A stretch of 64,000 nucleotides of DNA, from NCBI GenBank assembly GCA_902495325.1, contig CABUWK010000010.1, forward strand, positions 1 through 64,000, read 5' to 3'. Within the stretch, counting starts at the first letter, position 1, and each line of letters opens with the position of its first letter. Shown here one piece after another: positions 17,662 through 25,230 of this stretch. The notes below the pieces were generated by a model. That model worked only from the letters and a program-made list of their open reading frames with translations, made no database searches and was not told the DNA's origin. Origin of the DNA: an uncultured Acidiphilium sp. GTDB taxonomy: Bacteria > Bacillota > Clostridia > Christensenellales > Borkfalkiaceae. A program made the position numbers and the translations under genes.

Positions 17662-18296
17662 TGCCCGTTCTCCCCGCTTTTCTCCGCGTTTTCCTCCGCC
17701 TGACTCTTTCTGACATACAGCGGAACGAGAGTCTCTCTGTCTTCGCTCGCCTCGCCGAGTTTCGCCTCCGTTGCAAGGACGAAACCTTTGCCGGCATTTG
17801 CCGCGATCTCCCCTTCAAAACCGTAAGGAGAAGGTACGATCAGGGCGTCGTAAGAAGAAGCGAGCTTTGCGATCTCGCCGTCGGAAAGATAGCAGGGGGA
17901 AAGAATGATCCGATTGTCCTTATCGAACCCGCAGGCGTAGCGATAAGAATGCCCCGCGTCGATCAGAACGAGTTTCGTTCCTTCTTTCCCTGCATTATAT
18001 GCGAGCGATTCGAAAGAGGTTACGGGCAGAACTTTCGCACCGTTCGCATAGGCGAAAGCCTTGGCGGTCGCAACGCCGATGCGGATCCCCGTAAACGAAC
18101 CGGGACCGACCGCACAGGCGAACACGTCGACCTCGCCGAGGGGCAGCTCCGCTTTTCCGAGGCATTCTTCCACCGCGTCCATCAGCGTGACGGAATGGCG
18201 AAGCCCTACGTCTTCCCGATAGATCAGGCAACTTTTCTTTCCCCTCGCCGCCACGGTAAGATAACCGCCGCTCGTATCGATCGCAAGATAATTCAT
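17658..18296 (-). CDS. tsaB: tRNA threonylcarbamoyladenosine biosynthesis protein TsaB
   Basis: Non-catalytic partner of TsaD in t6A37 formation on ANN-decoding tRNAs. The 212-residue protein starts MNYLAIDTSGGYLTVA and has the ASKHA-fold VDVFACAVGPGSFTGIRIGVATAKAFA segment that defines TsaB. The start overlaps the tsaE stop as ATGA; the in-frame upstream extension is tsaE sequence in another frame. tsaD itself is not in this window. Confidence 0.95.
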   Translation of the reverse strand: MNYLAIDTSGGYLTVAARGKKSCLIYREDVGLRHSVTLMDAVEECLGKAELPLGEVDVFACAVGPGSFTGIRIGVATAKAFAYANGAKVLPVTSFESLAYNAGKEGTKLVLIDAGHSYRYACGFDKDNRIILSPCYLSDGEIAKLASSYDALIVPSPYGFEGEIAANAGKGFVLATEAKLGEASEDRETLVPLYVRKSQAEENAEKSGENGQ

Positions 18297-18694
18297 AACG
18301 TGATCTTCCTTTTGTTTTCCGAAATTTTTTCTATTTTTACCGTTTTCGCGTTTTCGGGCAAAACGTCGGCAATGTTCTCGCTCCATTCCACGAGACAGAT
18401 GCCGTTGCCGGTAAAATAATCGGTAAGTCCCAAAGATTCCGCGTCTTCCCCGCAGGAAAGCCGGTAACAATCGTAATGATAGAGTTTTCCGTCGTAATCG
18501 TTCATATAGGCATACGTGGGGCTTGTCACCTCAGCCGTTATGCCGAGCGCGCGTGCCACACCCTTTGCGAACACCGTTTTTCCCGCGCCCATTTCGCCTT
18601 TCAGCAGAACAACGTCTCCCGCGGAAAGGGTTTTCGCATAAGCTTCCGCGATCCTCTCCGTATCGGAAGAACTTCCGGAAATATACTCCGCCAT
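18293..18694 (-). CDS. tsaE: tRNA threonylcarbamoyladenosine biosynthesis ATPase TsaE
   Basis: Small P-loop ATPase that resets the TsaB-TsaD complex. Walker A GEMGAGKTVFAKGVARALG, followed by the family signatures VTSPTYAYMNDY, LYHYDCYRL and CLVEWSENI. About 133 residues. The ATG is 5 nt after GAGG; a GTG two codons earlier overlaps the ribU stop (GTGA) and is an equal alternative, so translation is coupled to ribU. Confidence 0.94.
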   Translation of the reverse strand: MAEYISGSSSDTERIAEAYAKTLSAGDVVLLKGEMGAGKTVFAKGVARALGITAEVTSPTYAYMNDYDGKLYHYDCYRLSCGEDAESLGLTDYFTGNGICLVEWSENIADVLPENAKTVKIEKISENKRKITL

Positions 18695-18696
18695 AG

Positions 18697-19278
18697 TCAC
18701 CTCAACTCAACCCATTTCGACAACAGGTTTCTCAATCGTTTGTATATCAGAACGGTGATCAGACCGTTGGAAACGCACTTGATCGCGTTATACGCGACGA
18801 TATACCAGACCGTTCCCCAGAATTTCGTACTTGCGCCCGCGCCGAAAAATAACGGATATAAAAGAAGAGCGTTCGTGAACATTGCCGCGAGAATATGCCC
18901 GAGCGAACAGAGGATCAACGTTACGATCACGCTTGCGAGTCCCTTTTTATACCGATATACGACCGCCGGCAAAACGACGAAGATATTCGACATGATAAAG
19001 TTCGCGATTTCGCCCACGCCGCCCGTCTGCGTGTTGAACAGGGATAAAACCTGCAACAGGAGAACGATCGCTTCCGCCGCGAGCGGACCTAAGAGATATG
19101 CCGCAAGCAACATGATCGCATACGAAAAATCGAGTTTCAGCCACGGCGCCGCCGGAAACAGCGGAAAACTGATCAGAGATACCGCGTAAGAAAGCGCGAG
19201 CGCCACTGCCGTAAGTGCGATTTTTTTCGCCTTGTTTCTGCCCGGACGATTCGTCCCGGCTTGCTTTTCTTCTTCCAT
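18697..19278 (-). CDS. ribU: ECF transporter substrate-binding subunit, riboflavin (RibU)
   Basis: S component of an energy-coupling-factor vitamin importer; 193 residues with about six membrane helices. The family signatures PAAPWLKLDFSYAIMLLAAYLLGPLAAEA and GGVGEIANFIMSNIFV match RibU. Riboflavin specificity is backed by the FMN riboswitch immediately upstream. The shared EcfA/EcfT energising module is not in this window. First gene of a seven-gene run (tsaE, tsaB, rimI, hydrolase, murF, ddl). Confidence 0.95.
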   Translation of the reverse strand: MEEEKQAGTNRPGRNKAKKIALTAVALALSYAVSLISFPLFPAAPWLKLDFSYAIMLLAAYLLGPLAAEAIVLLLQVLSLFNTQTGGVGEIANFIMSNIFVVLPAVVYRYKKGLASVIVTLILCSLGHILAAMFTNALLLYPLFFGAGASTKFWGTVWYIVAYNAIKCVSNGLITVLIYKRLRNLLSKWVELR

Positions 19279-19307
19279 ACATACCGCCTTTTCGGGGGCG
19301 CTTTTTC

Positions 19308-19369
19308 AAAAAAACGCCCGCAACCGAAACCCGAAGCTTATTCCGGATTTTCCGATCGCGGGGCGGGCG
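19308..19369 (-). terminator. Riboswitch expression platform: terminator
   Basis: CGCCCGC (19363-19369 on the minus strand) can pair with GCGGGCG (19315-19321), directly followed by TTTTTTT at 19308-19314. It lies between the FMN aptamer and the ribU start, as expected for transcriptional attenuation when FMN is bound. Confidence 0.65.
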
Positions 19370-19404
19370 ATGCCTAAACACCGCCTGTTTTTTCGAAAAA
19401 GAAA

Positions 19405-19547
19405 TCTTTTTTCATCCGGACTGTACCGTCGGTCGAAGAATCGCACTTCGTCAAAGCCAAAGCTCTCGCAGACTGCGTTTTCCCCGCGCAAAAACGCGGA
19501 AAAGAAAACTTCACTGCCGGTGGAGAATTTCACTCCGCCCCAAAGAT
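19405..19547 (-). promoter_or_regulatory. FMN riboswitch (RFN element)
   Basis: The minus strand carries the conserved RFN blocks in order: TCTTTGGGGCGGAGTGAAAT, TCTCCACCGGCAGTGAAG, CAGTCTGCGAGAGC, and GACCGACGGTACAGTCCGGA followed by TGAAAAAAGA, which closes the P1 helix. FMN binding is expected to end transcription before ribU. Confidence 0.95.
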
Positions 19548-19562
19548 TATTTTATCATCACC

Positions 19563-19591
19563 ATTATAACTCTTTGTTTCGCGAAAGTAAA
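19563..19591 (-). promoter_or_regulatory. Promoter of the riboswitch-ribU operon
   Basis: TATAAT with TTTACT 17 nt upstream on the minus strand, ending 15 nt before the FMN aptamer. Confidence 0.7.
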
Positions 19592-19617
19592 GCGTTATCG
19601 CATACCGATAACGCTTT
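19589..19617. terminator. 12-bp hairpin between the DeoC-like gene and the ribU promoter
   Basis: Perfect AAAGCGTTATCG/CGATAACGCTTT stem with a 5-nt loop, 40 nt after the DeoC-like stop. The T-run is short on the minus side (CTTTACTTT). Its 3' arm overlaps the ribU -35 box. Confidence 0.55.
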
Positions 19618-19656
19618 TTCTGCCTTTTCTCTTTTTTTCGGTTCTCCCGGAGCTGT

Positions 19657-20520
19657 TCAATATCCGAGAGAGGATCTGATCTCTTCCGCGATCTTCCCGC
19701 CGTTGCGAAGAAACACGCGATCAGCATAGCTGAAAAGCCGTATCAGCTCGTTTCCGCCCGAAACCTTTGCCGCCGAACTTACCGTACACGCCGCTCCGAG
19801 CGCGCTTCTCACCGTTTTCACCTCGAGAAAAACATCTTCGGAAGGATAATATCCGCTGCCCGTAACGATCGTTTTCACCCCTGCCTTGCAAAGGATCTTT
19901 ACCGTTTTTTCGATTTCCGCCGTTCCGAAACGGGAACACTCGATACAGGCGTACATCTCCTTTCTCCGACAGATCTTCACCGCTTTTTTCATCGTTCTTT
20001 TCAGTCTGTCCGGCTCGCCCGATAAAAAAGAAACCCCGACCGGAAAGAAAACGCCGTCACACGGGAGTTCGACCGTTTTCTTCAAAGCGGCAAGCTTTGC
20101 TTTCGGCAGATCTTCTCCGAAGGGATAACACACCGCGACGAAAACCTTTATCCCCTTCCCCTTCAACGCGGCAAACGCCCTTGCGGCGTAAAAAGGAAGC
20201 ACGGTCACGCTGCCGAACCCGAGAGCGATCGCTTCCGAAATCTTTTCGTCCAGCCCGTCGACGGAAGAAACTGCCGTGAGATCGGCATCGAACTTACGGA
20301 AGAGCTTCTGCGCCTTGAAAAGTTTGAACTCTTTCGCCATTTCGTCTTCGCTTCTGCCGAAAATTCTCGCCGTATCCTTCAGCGGATCCGCAGCAGCGGG
20401 CGGAACCGCAACCGACGGGTCGATCGGCACACGGCTTTGAGGAAACGGGATTCCCGCTTCCGACGGAGACGGCGGAAGAACGACGCCGTTTTGTTTTTCG
20501 TATTCCTGCAAATTCGTCAT
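19657..20520 (-). CDS. DeoC-like (beta/alpha)8 protein, probably not an active DERA
   Basis: About 287 residues. From about residue 85 the pattern follows class I deoxyribose-phosphate aldolase: a FGSVTVLPFYA strand, IKVFVAVCYPFGE, DGVFFPVGVSFLSGE and a final RVFLRNGGKIAEEI. Where DERA has the Schiff-base lysine in a KTSTGF-type strand, this protein has VTGSGYYPSE, so the canonical lysine is missing; a lysine in SSAAKVSGG is near the second family site. The proline-rich N-terminal 60 residues (VVLPPSPSEAGIPFPQSRV) look disordered. The start used has AGGGGTG; another ATG with AAGGGGG lies 111 nt upstream. Function unknown. Confidence 0.65.
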   Translation of the reverse strand: MTNLQEYEKQNGVVLPPSPSEAGIPFPQSRVPIDPSVAVPPAAADPLKDTARIFGRSEDEMAKEFKLFKAQKLFRKFDADLTAVSSVDGLDEKISEAIALGFGSVTVLPFYAARAFAALKGKGIKVFVAVCYPFGEDLPKAKLAALKKTVELPCDGVFFPVGVSFLSGEPDRLKRTMKKAVKICRRKEMYACIECSRFGTAEIEKTVKILCKAGVKTIVTGSGYYPSEDVFLEVKTVRSALGAACTVSSAAKVSGGNELIRLFSYADRVFLRNGGKIAEEIRSSLGY

Positions 20521-20694
20521 AACACCCCTATTATGCCCCGCGATTTCTCTTTTTAAACGGCGGTATCCCCCTTTTTGCGAAGGAGAAAAGCCTTCCGACA
20601 AAAAATTCCGGCATTCTCTTTGAAAAGACATCGTTCGCGCCCCCTTCCGTGTTAAAATAAACGCAACGAAAAAAGAGGAGCTTTGCGAACCGTC

Positions 20695-21015
20695 ATGCCG
20701 AACGTCGCGCAGGGGATCCTGATCACGCTCGCCGTTTTCTGTTTCTGTTTTTCTTTCGTTTTTCTTCTGCGTTTCGGAAGGCTTTATGCGAACTTTCTGA
20801 AAAAGGAAAAGGAAGAAAATTCCTGCCATGCCGTTCGTGCGGCAAACGGAAACGAAAATGCGGGAAAAGAGGCGGACCCTAAAATTTATTATATCTGTAA
20901 AACGGAAAAAAGAAAACCGCGCCGTAAGACGCGGAAAAAGCCCGATATCGCTTTAAAAGGAATCGTCCTCAAACCCGAACAATTCCGCCGGATCGAGGAC
21001 GATAAAGACATCTGA
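20695..21015 (+). CDS. Small single-pass membrane protein with a basic cytosolic tail
   Basis: About 106 residues. One N-terminal helix (ILITLAVFCFCFSFVFLL) and a lysine/arginine-rich tail (KTEKRKPRRKTRKKPD) ending in LKPEQFRRIEDDKDI. Start uncertain: a TTG 12 nt upstream is very close to GAGGAG, while the ATG is 14 nt from it. Divergent from the DeoC-like gene and convergent with the purine permease. No family recognised. Confidence 0.6.
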   Translation: MPNVAQGILITLAVFCFCFSFVFLLRFGRLYANFLKKEKEENSCHAVRAANGNENAGKEADPKIYYICKTEKRKPRRKTRKKPDIALKGIVLKPEQFRRIEDDKDI

Positions 21016-21030
21016 TTTGTTTGATTCCGA

Positions 21031-22455
21031 TCAGTGGGTCAGGAAGAACATCAGAAGGAAAAGAATGGCGATAACCGCCGTTGCGATCCTGATCTGCTTG
21101 TACTTACCCGTAAACAGCTTGATGACGACGTAAGAAATCAACCCGAACGCGATGCCGTAAGAAATGTTATACGAGAAGGGCATAAACGCGATCGTGAGGA
21201 ATGCCGGAACGGCTTCTTCGGGCGAAGACCAGTCGATCGCCTTTACCGAACTCATCATGAGAACGCCTACGTACACGAGACCCGCGGCATATGCGCATGC
21301 GGGAACGAGCGACGCGAAGGGCGCAAGGAAAAGAGACACCGCAAACAGAGCTGCCGTCACCATGGAAGAAAGCCCCGTTCTGCCGCCCGCAGCCACGCCG
21401 GAAGAAGATTCCACGAAGGTGGTAACGGTGGACGTGCCGAACACGGCGCCCGTGCAGGTCGCGAGAGCGTCCGCAAGCATAGCGCGGTTCATCGAAGGAA
21501 CAACTTCTTCGCCTGCCTCGTTCACGGTAAGGAGATTACCCCCTCTGCACGCGCCGTAAAGAGTGCCGAGCGTATCGAACATATCGACCATGCAGAACGC
21601 GAGAGAGGTCGTAATGAGCGACAGCACAAGGTCACCCACATTGTGTTTGGCAAGATAGGCGGAGAAATCGAACCCTTCGGTAAACACTTTGCCGAAAGCC
21701 TGCGATCCGAAATCCTTGAACGCCGAAATCGGGTTAAGCGTTTTTCCCGCCCAGAAATTCGTGTAGAAACCGCGAACGCTCACTCCGCCGAGAAAATAAT
21801 ACAGAGCGGTTCCGCCGAGGATTCCCCACAAAATCGCGCCTTTCACTTTTTTCTGCGAAAGAACGGAAATCGCAAGCATCGTGATGATCATCACGATAAG
21901 GGGCATCACGGAAGCCCAGTCTGTTTCTCCTCCGAAAAGGTTCAGAGAAGCAAGCTTTACGCCGGTGCTCACGTCTTTTACGATCAGACCGGAGTCCTGA
22001 AGCCCGAGGAAAGCGATAAACAAACCGATACCGGCGGGAATCGCCGCTTTCACGACGGCGGGAATGGCGTCGAAAATAATTTTTCTGAGTCCCGTTACGG
22101 TAAGCAGAACGAATATGACGCCGTCAAGCAGAACGAACACGAGAGCGTTCGCATACGTGAAACCGAGCGCGAGACAGACGGTGTACACAAAAAACGCGTT
22201 CAATCCCATGCCGGGAGCCTGCGCCAGCGGCAGATTGGCAAGAAGCCCGATGAGCAATGTACCGACGATCGCGGAAAGCGCGGTCGAAATGTACATCGCA
22301 TTGTAAAAAGAACCGTCCCCGTTCGTCGCAAGCGCAGAGAACATCGACGGGTTTACCATGAGGATATACGCCATGGCAAGGAAAGTGGTCAGACCGGCGA
22401 TGACTTCCGTTCTGACCGTCGTTCCTCTTTCGGAAAGTTTGAAAAAGTTTTTCAT
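21031..22455 (-). CDS. Purine permease, AzgA/NCS2-like family
   Basis: A 474-residue polytopic transporter for adenine, guanine or hypoxanthine. Family motifs: GLTTFLAMAYILMVNPSM, QAPGMGLNAFFVYTVCL, the substrate-site region AFCMVDMFDTLGTLYG, and ATCTGAVFGTSTVTTFVESSSGVAAGGRTGLSS. About 12-14 membrane segments, full length. A structured leader with no recognised riboswitch class precedes the AAAGGAA ribosome site. Monocistronic; which purine is carried cannot be decided from sequence. Confidence 0.93.
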   Translation of the reverse strand: MKNFFKLSERGTTVRTEVIAGLTTFLAMAYILMVNPSMFSALATNGDGSFYNAMYISTALSAIVGTLLIGLLANLPLAQAPGMGLNAFFVYTVCLALGFTYANALVFVLLDGVIFVLLTVTGLRKIIFDAIPAVVKAAIPAGIGLFIAFLGLQDSGLIVKDVSTGVKLASLNLFGGETDWASVMPLIVMIITMLAISVLSQKKVKGAILWGILGGTALYYFLGGVSVRGFYTNFWAGKTLNPISAFKDFGSQAFGKVFTEGFDFSAYLAKHNVGDLVLSLITTSLAFCMVDMFDTLGTLYGACRGGNLLTVNEAGEEVVPSMNRAMLADALATCTGAVFGTSTVTTFVESSSGVAAGGRTGLSSMVTAALFAVSLFLAPFASLVPACAYAAGLVYVGVLMMSSVKAIDWSSPEEAVPAFLTIAFMPFSYNISYGIAFGLISYVVIKLFTGKYKQIRIATAVIAILFLLMFFLTH

Positions 22456-22466
22456 ATGTTCCTTTT

Positions 22467-22523
22467 CCGGAAAACCGTTGTTTTTTCGTGCCGACCCGAC
22501 GGCTGCACGGATCGTCTTTCCGG
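22467..22523 (-). promoter_or_regulatory. Structured leader of the purine permease gene
   Basis: CCGGAAA (22517-22523) can pair with TTTCCGG (22467-22473) directly before the ribosome site, enclosing a CGTGC/GCACG hairpin. The expected purine-riboswitch core sequences are not seen. Confidence 0.4.
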
Positions 22524-22564
22524 GTTTTTAACGACAATAAAATGTTTTGCCGGAATTTAGTTTC

Positions 22565-22647
22565 CGACATTTTTCGCATCCTGCGTTTTCCGGTTCGACA
22601 AATTCCGCAATCTGCGTTTTTCCGTTTCGACAAATTCCGCAATCTGT
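22565..22647. repeat. 32-bp tandem repeat
   Basis: CGACAAATTCCGCAATCTG occurs at 22596 and 22628, with a degenerate copy (CGACATTTTTCGCATCCTG) at 22565. Noncoding, between the permease leader and the rsfS terminator. Reading frames through it are cysteine- and lysine-rich and look spurious. Confidence 0.6.
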
Positions 22648-22682
22648 TTTCTTCCGCATCGCGAAAATACGCAAAACAAATT

Positions 22683-22713
22683 TCCCGCGGCTGTCCGATC
22701 GGATCCCGCGGGA
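22683..22713 (-). terminator. Terminator of nadD-rsfS
   Basis: TCCCGCGG/CCGCGGGA stem followed by AATTTGTTTTG on the minus strand, about 60 nt after the rsfS stop. Confidence 0.65.
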
Positions 22714-22771
22714 TTTTCTTCGTTGCGGATTTTGTCGAAAATCTTTGAATTTTGCCGGAACCGTGGCTTTC

Positions 22772-23116
22772 TCAGTCGATTTTTTCGGCGTTGCTGCCGT
22801 CCGACCAAAGTCTTTCGAGATGATAGAAAAGACGCGTCTCGTCATTGAACACGTGCAGGATCACGTCGCCGAAATCCACGACGACCCACCTGCAATCGGA
22901 AAGCCCTTCTTTCCGTCTCACCTCGCCGCCCTCTTTCTCGACGGCTTCCATGCAGTATTCCGCTAAGGCGCGGACCTGCGTGGTCGATTTTCCGCTTGCG
23001 ATGATAAAATAGTCGGCGAGAACGGTCTTTCCCGCCACGTCCAGTTTCACGATGTCATATGCCTTCTTTGCGGAAAGCGTGTCGCATATCAATTTAGCCT
23101 TTTCGGATGCTTCCAT
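22772..23116 (-). CDS. rsfS: Ribosome silencing factor RsfS
   Basis: Binds ribosomal protein L14 and blocks subunit joining in stationary phase or starvation. The 114-residue protein has the RsfS core: AYDIVKLDVAGKTVLADYFIIASGKSTTQVRALAE, then CRWVVVDFGDVILHVF and FYHLERLWSD. Start at an ATG with AAGGAG 9 nt upstream. It sits 26 nt after nadD-yqeK, the common Firmicutes gene order. Confidence 0.95.
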   Translation of the reverse strand: MEASEKAKLICDTLSAKKAYDIVKLDVAGKTVLADYFIIASGKSTTQVRALAEYCMEAVEKEGGEVRRKEGLSDCRWVVVDFGDVILHVFNDETRLFYHLERLWSDGSNAEKID

Positions 23117-23142
23117 ATTCGATATCTCCTTTATCTGTGATT

Positions 23143-24267
23143 TTACAAAGCGGAATAATATTCCGCGGCTTCTTTCGTCAAGCCGTAAACGGGTTTTCCC
23201 GATCCGACCACAAATTCGTACGAGCGTTTCAAGCACAGGCGGAAACCCGTTTCGAAGTCTTTTTCAAGCGCGGCGCGAAGGATCTCCGCCCCGGGATAAA
23301 CGCGGTTTTCCTCCGCCATATCCGCCGAGAACACGATTTTTTCGAGAAGGGTCATATCCGGCTTCCCGCTCGTATGCCAACGGATCGCCCCGAGGATCTC
23401 CTCGTCCCTCTCCCCGAGCACGTTTTCCGCGATAAAAGCGCCGAGGAACTGATGAACGACGGGTTCCGGCACCCCCTGCGGCAGAGAAAACGACGGGTAA
23501 TCGGCAGGATTTTCATATTTCGCGCAATCGTGCAAAGCGGCGGCGATAAACGCTTTTTTCGTCGAAGCACCCGTTTCCTTTGCAAGCTTTACCGCAAGTT
23601 TCATCACCCCCGCGGTGTGGATCAGGCGGCTGCGCTTTAAATGAGAACGGAGAAAAAGAAATCTTTCGTCCGCAGCGTACAACCCGTTTTCTTCGGCGTA
23701 TCGTTCCGCTTTTTCCGGAACGATACCCCCTGCGGGAAGTCCGAGCAACCGATCGATTTTATATGCCGTGCTGGAAACGTTTTTCCCCGAATAGGCAAGA
23801 ACTTCCGGTTTTACCCCGAATTTTTCGTAAAAACGCTTTACCGATTCTTCCGCCGTTACGCCGTCCCCTTCCCTTTCGCAGAGAACGGGAAGAGAGTATC
23901 GCAGAATCTCTTCCGGATTTTTCCAGCGGTCGAAGGAATCGAGCATGTCCGTTCCCATTAAAAACAGAATCTTAGTCCCGCGATATTTCTCCGATAACGC
24001 CTTCATCGTAACGCAGGAATAGCTTTTGCCCTGCGCCAGGATCTCGTAATCGCTGATTTCCGCGCACGGGATCTGCGAAAACGCAAGTTTACACATGGCG
24101 AGCCTGTCTGCGGCGGGCGCACAGAAAAACGTTTCTTTATGCGGCGGCAGAAAGGTCGGCATGATAATAAGTTTGTCCGGACGGAACTGCTTTACGGCTG
24201 CTTCCGCCATCGCGACGTGCTCTTTGTGCGGCGGGTCGAACGTGCCGCCGAAAAACAAAATCGTCAT
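23143..24267 (-). CDS. nadD: NadD-YqeK fusion: nicotinate mononucleotide adenylyltransferase and HD hydrolase
   Basis: A 374-residue two-domain protein. Residues about 1-195 are NadD: FFGGTFDPPHKEHV (HxGH-like nucleotidyl-transfer site), MPTFLPPHKE, FLMGTDMLDSF and the SSTAYK motif. Residues about 205-374 are an HD domain of the YqeK type (LIHTAGVMKLAVKLA, AALHDCAKY, GAIRWHTSG, KIVFSADMAEENR), a family that hydrolyses Ap4A symmetrically. The two are separate adjacent genes in B. subtilis. The ATG lies only 6 nt beyond the -10 box, so the message may be leaderless. Confidence 0.94.
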   Translation of the reverse strand: MTILFFGGTFDPPHKEHVAMAEAAVKQFRPDKLIIMPTFLPPHKETFFCAPAADRLAMCKLAFSQIPCAEISDYEILAQGKSYSCVTMKALSEKYRGTKILFLMGTDMLDSFDRWKNPEEILRYSLPVLCEREGDGVTAEESVKRFYEKFGVKPEVLAYSGKNVSSTAYKIDRLLGLPAGGIVPEKAERYAEENGLYAADERFLFLRSHLKRSRLIHTAGVMKLAVKLAKETGASTKKAFIAAALHDCAKYENPADYPSFSLPQGVPEPVVHQFLGAFIAENVLGERDEEILGAIRWHTSGKPDMTLLEKIVFSADMAEENRVYPGAEILRAALEKDFETGFRLCLKRSYEFVVGSGKPVYGLTKEAAEYYSAL

Positions 24268-24273
24268 ACCTTT

Positions 24274-24302
24274 ATTTTATCACATTTTTTTCCGAATATC
24301 AA
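24274..24302 (-). promoter_or_regulatory. SigA promoter of nadD-rsfS
   Basis: TTGATA and TAAAAT, 17-nt spacer. Only AAAGGT separates the -10 box from the nadD ATG, putting the expected transcription start at or next to the start codon. Confidence 0.75.
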
Positions 24303-24386
24303 GTTTTTTGCCACCGCTATCGCTTTTCCCGCAAAAGAATATATAAGGCGGAATAAACGAAGGGAAAAAAGGCAAAAATTACGGGT

Positions 24387-25175
24387 ATGAAAAAATATCT
24401 TCTGCCCTATGTTACGGACGGCGTCTTTCTCGGCGCGATCGTCTTCTTCGCCTCGTCGACCGTGGCGGTCTATTATTTCGGAAAAAAATCCCCCTCCTAT
24501 CTGATCTCTTTTTTCTGCGCCGTGACCGTTCTGGCTCTCTATGCTCTCCGCGTAAAAAAGAAGGTTTCCGCCCTGAACCTGAAACTGACGGACGAGAAAA
24601 ACATGCGCGGCGCGACGCAGGCGATGCTCCTTGCGGACGACAAAACCGTTATGACCGTTTTTACCGATTACTTTACCGGAATCGGTAAACAGCCGAGAGA
24701 AGAAAACGGCTACCTCGTTTCGGGCGAAAACTTTATTTCCTGGAAGATTGTATACGATCCGCTTACCGTAAACGACGTGATCGAGTTTTATAAAAAAACG
24801 CCGCAGGGAAAAAATCTTCTTCTGATCGGAAACGAATTTTCGGAAAAAGCGCTTTCGTTTGCTTCCGGATTCGGCGGCAGGATCCGACCGATCCCTCTCG
24901 CGGGCATTCTGCCCGCCATCAGGGAATACGGTTGTCTGCCAGAAACCGACCTTCCCCGTCTGCCCGGGAAAAAGCCTTTCCGCGCCTTTTTCAGAAATTC
25001 GTTCGACAGAAAAAAGGGGAAGAAGTATGCCTTATACGGCGTGCTTCTTCTCCTTCTGTCGAATTTCGTGTTTTACCCCGTGTGGTATATCGCAAGCGGA
25101 TGCGCGCTGGTGGTTTACGCATGCGCGGTCGCGCTGTTTGCTCCCGTTCCCGAAGCGAAAGATCTTTTTGCCTGA
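24387..25175 (+). CDS. Membrane protein of unknown function, central cytosolic domain
   Basis: A 262-residue protein with two N-terminal helices (GVFLGAIVFFASSTVAVYYF and LISFFCAVTVLALYAL), a soluble middle (about 60-205: MTVFTDYFTGIGKQ, WKIVYDPLTVNDVIEFYKKT, NLLLIGNEFSEKALSFASGF) and two C-terminal helices. No catalytic motif or family recognised. It stands alone on the plus strand, divergent from nadD and convergent with the ABC genes. Confidence 0.7.
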   Translation: MKKYLLPYVTDGVFLGAIVFFASSTVAVYYFGKKSPSYLISFFCAVTVLALYALRVKKKVSALNLKLTDEKNMRGATQAMLLADDKTVMTVFTDYFTGIGKQPREENGYLVSGENFISWKIVYDPLTVNDVIEFYKKTPQGKNLLLIGNEFSEKALSFASGFGGRIRPIPLAGILPAIREYGCLPETDLPRLPGKKPFRAFFRNSFDRKKGKKYALYGVLLLLLSNFVFYPVWYIASGCALVVYACAVALFAPVPEAKDLFA

Positions 25176-25189
25176 AAACATTCTTTTCC

Positions 25190-25217
25190 CCGGAACGGTT
25201 CTTTTCCCCGTTTCCGG
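25190..25217. terminator. Hairpin between convergent genes
   Basis: An imperfect CCGGAACGG/CCGTTTCCGG stem in the 55-nt gap between the membrane-protein gene and the ABC exporter gene; probably a shared terminator. Confidence 0.45.
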
Positions 25218-25230
25218 AGCCGCGTAGATC

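Noticed and set aside
22456..22560. Purine riboswitch before the permease gene
   Set aside because: Helix-loop sequences of the purine aptamer are not found; only an unclassified hairpin leader is reported.
22124..22845. Cysteine-rich short frames through the 32-bp repeat
   Set aside because: The repeated CGICR-like motif arises from the DNA repeat in two different frames; no ribosome site and no family pattern.
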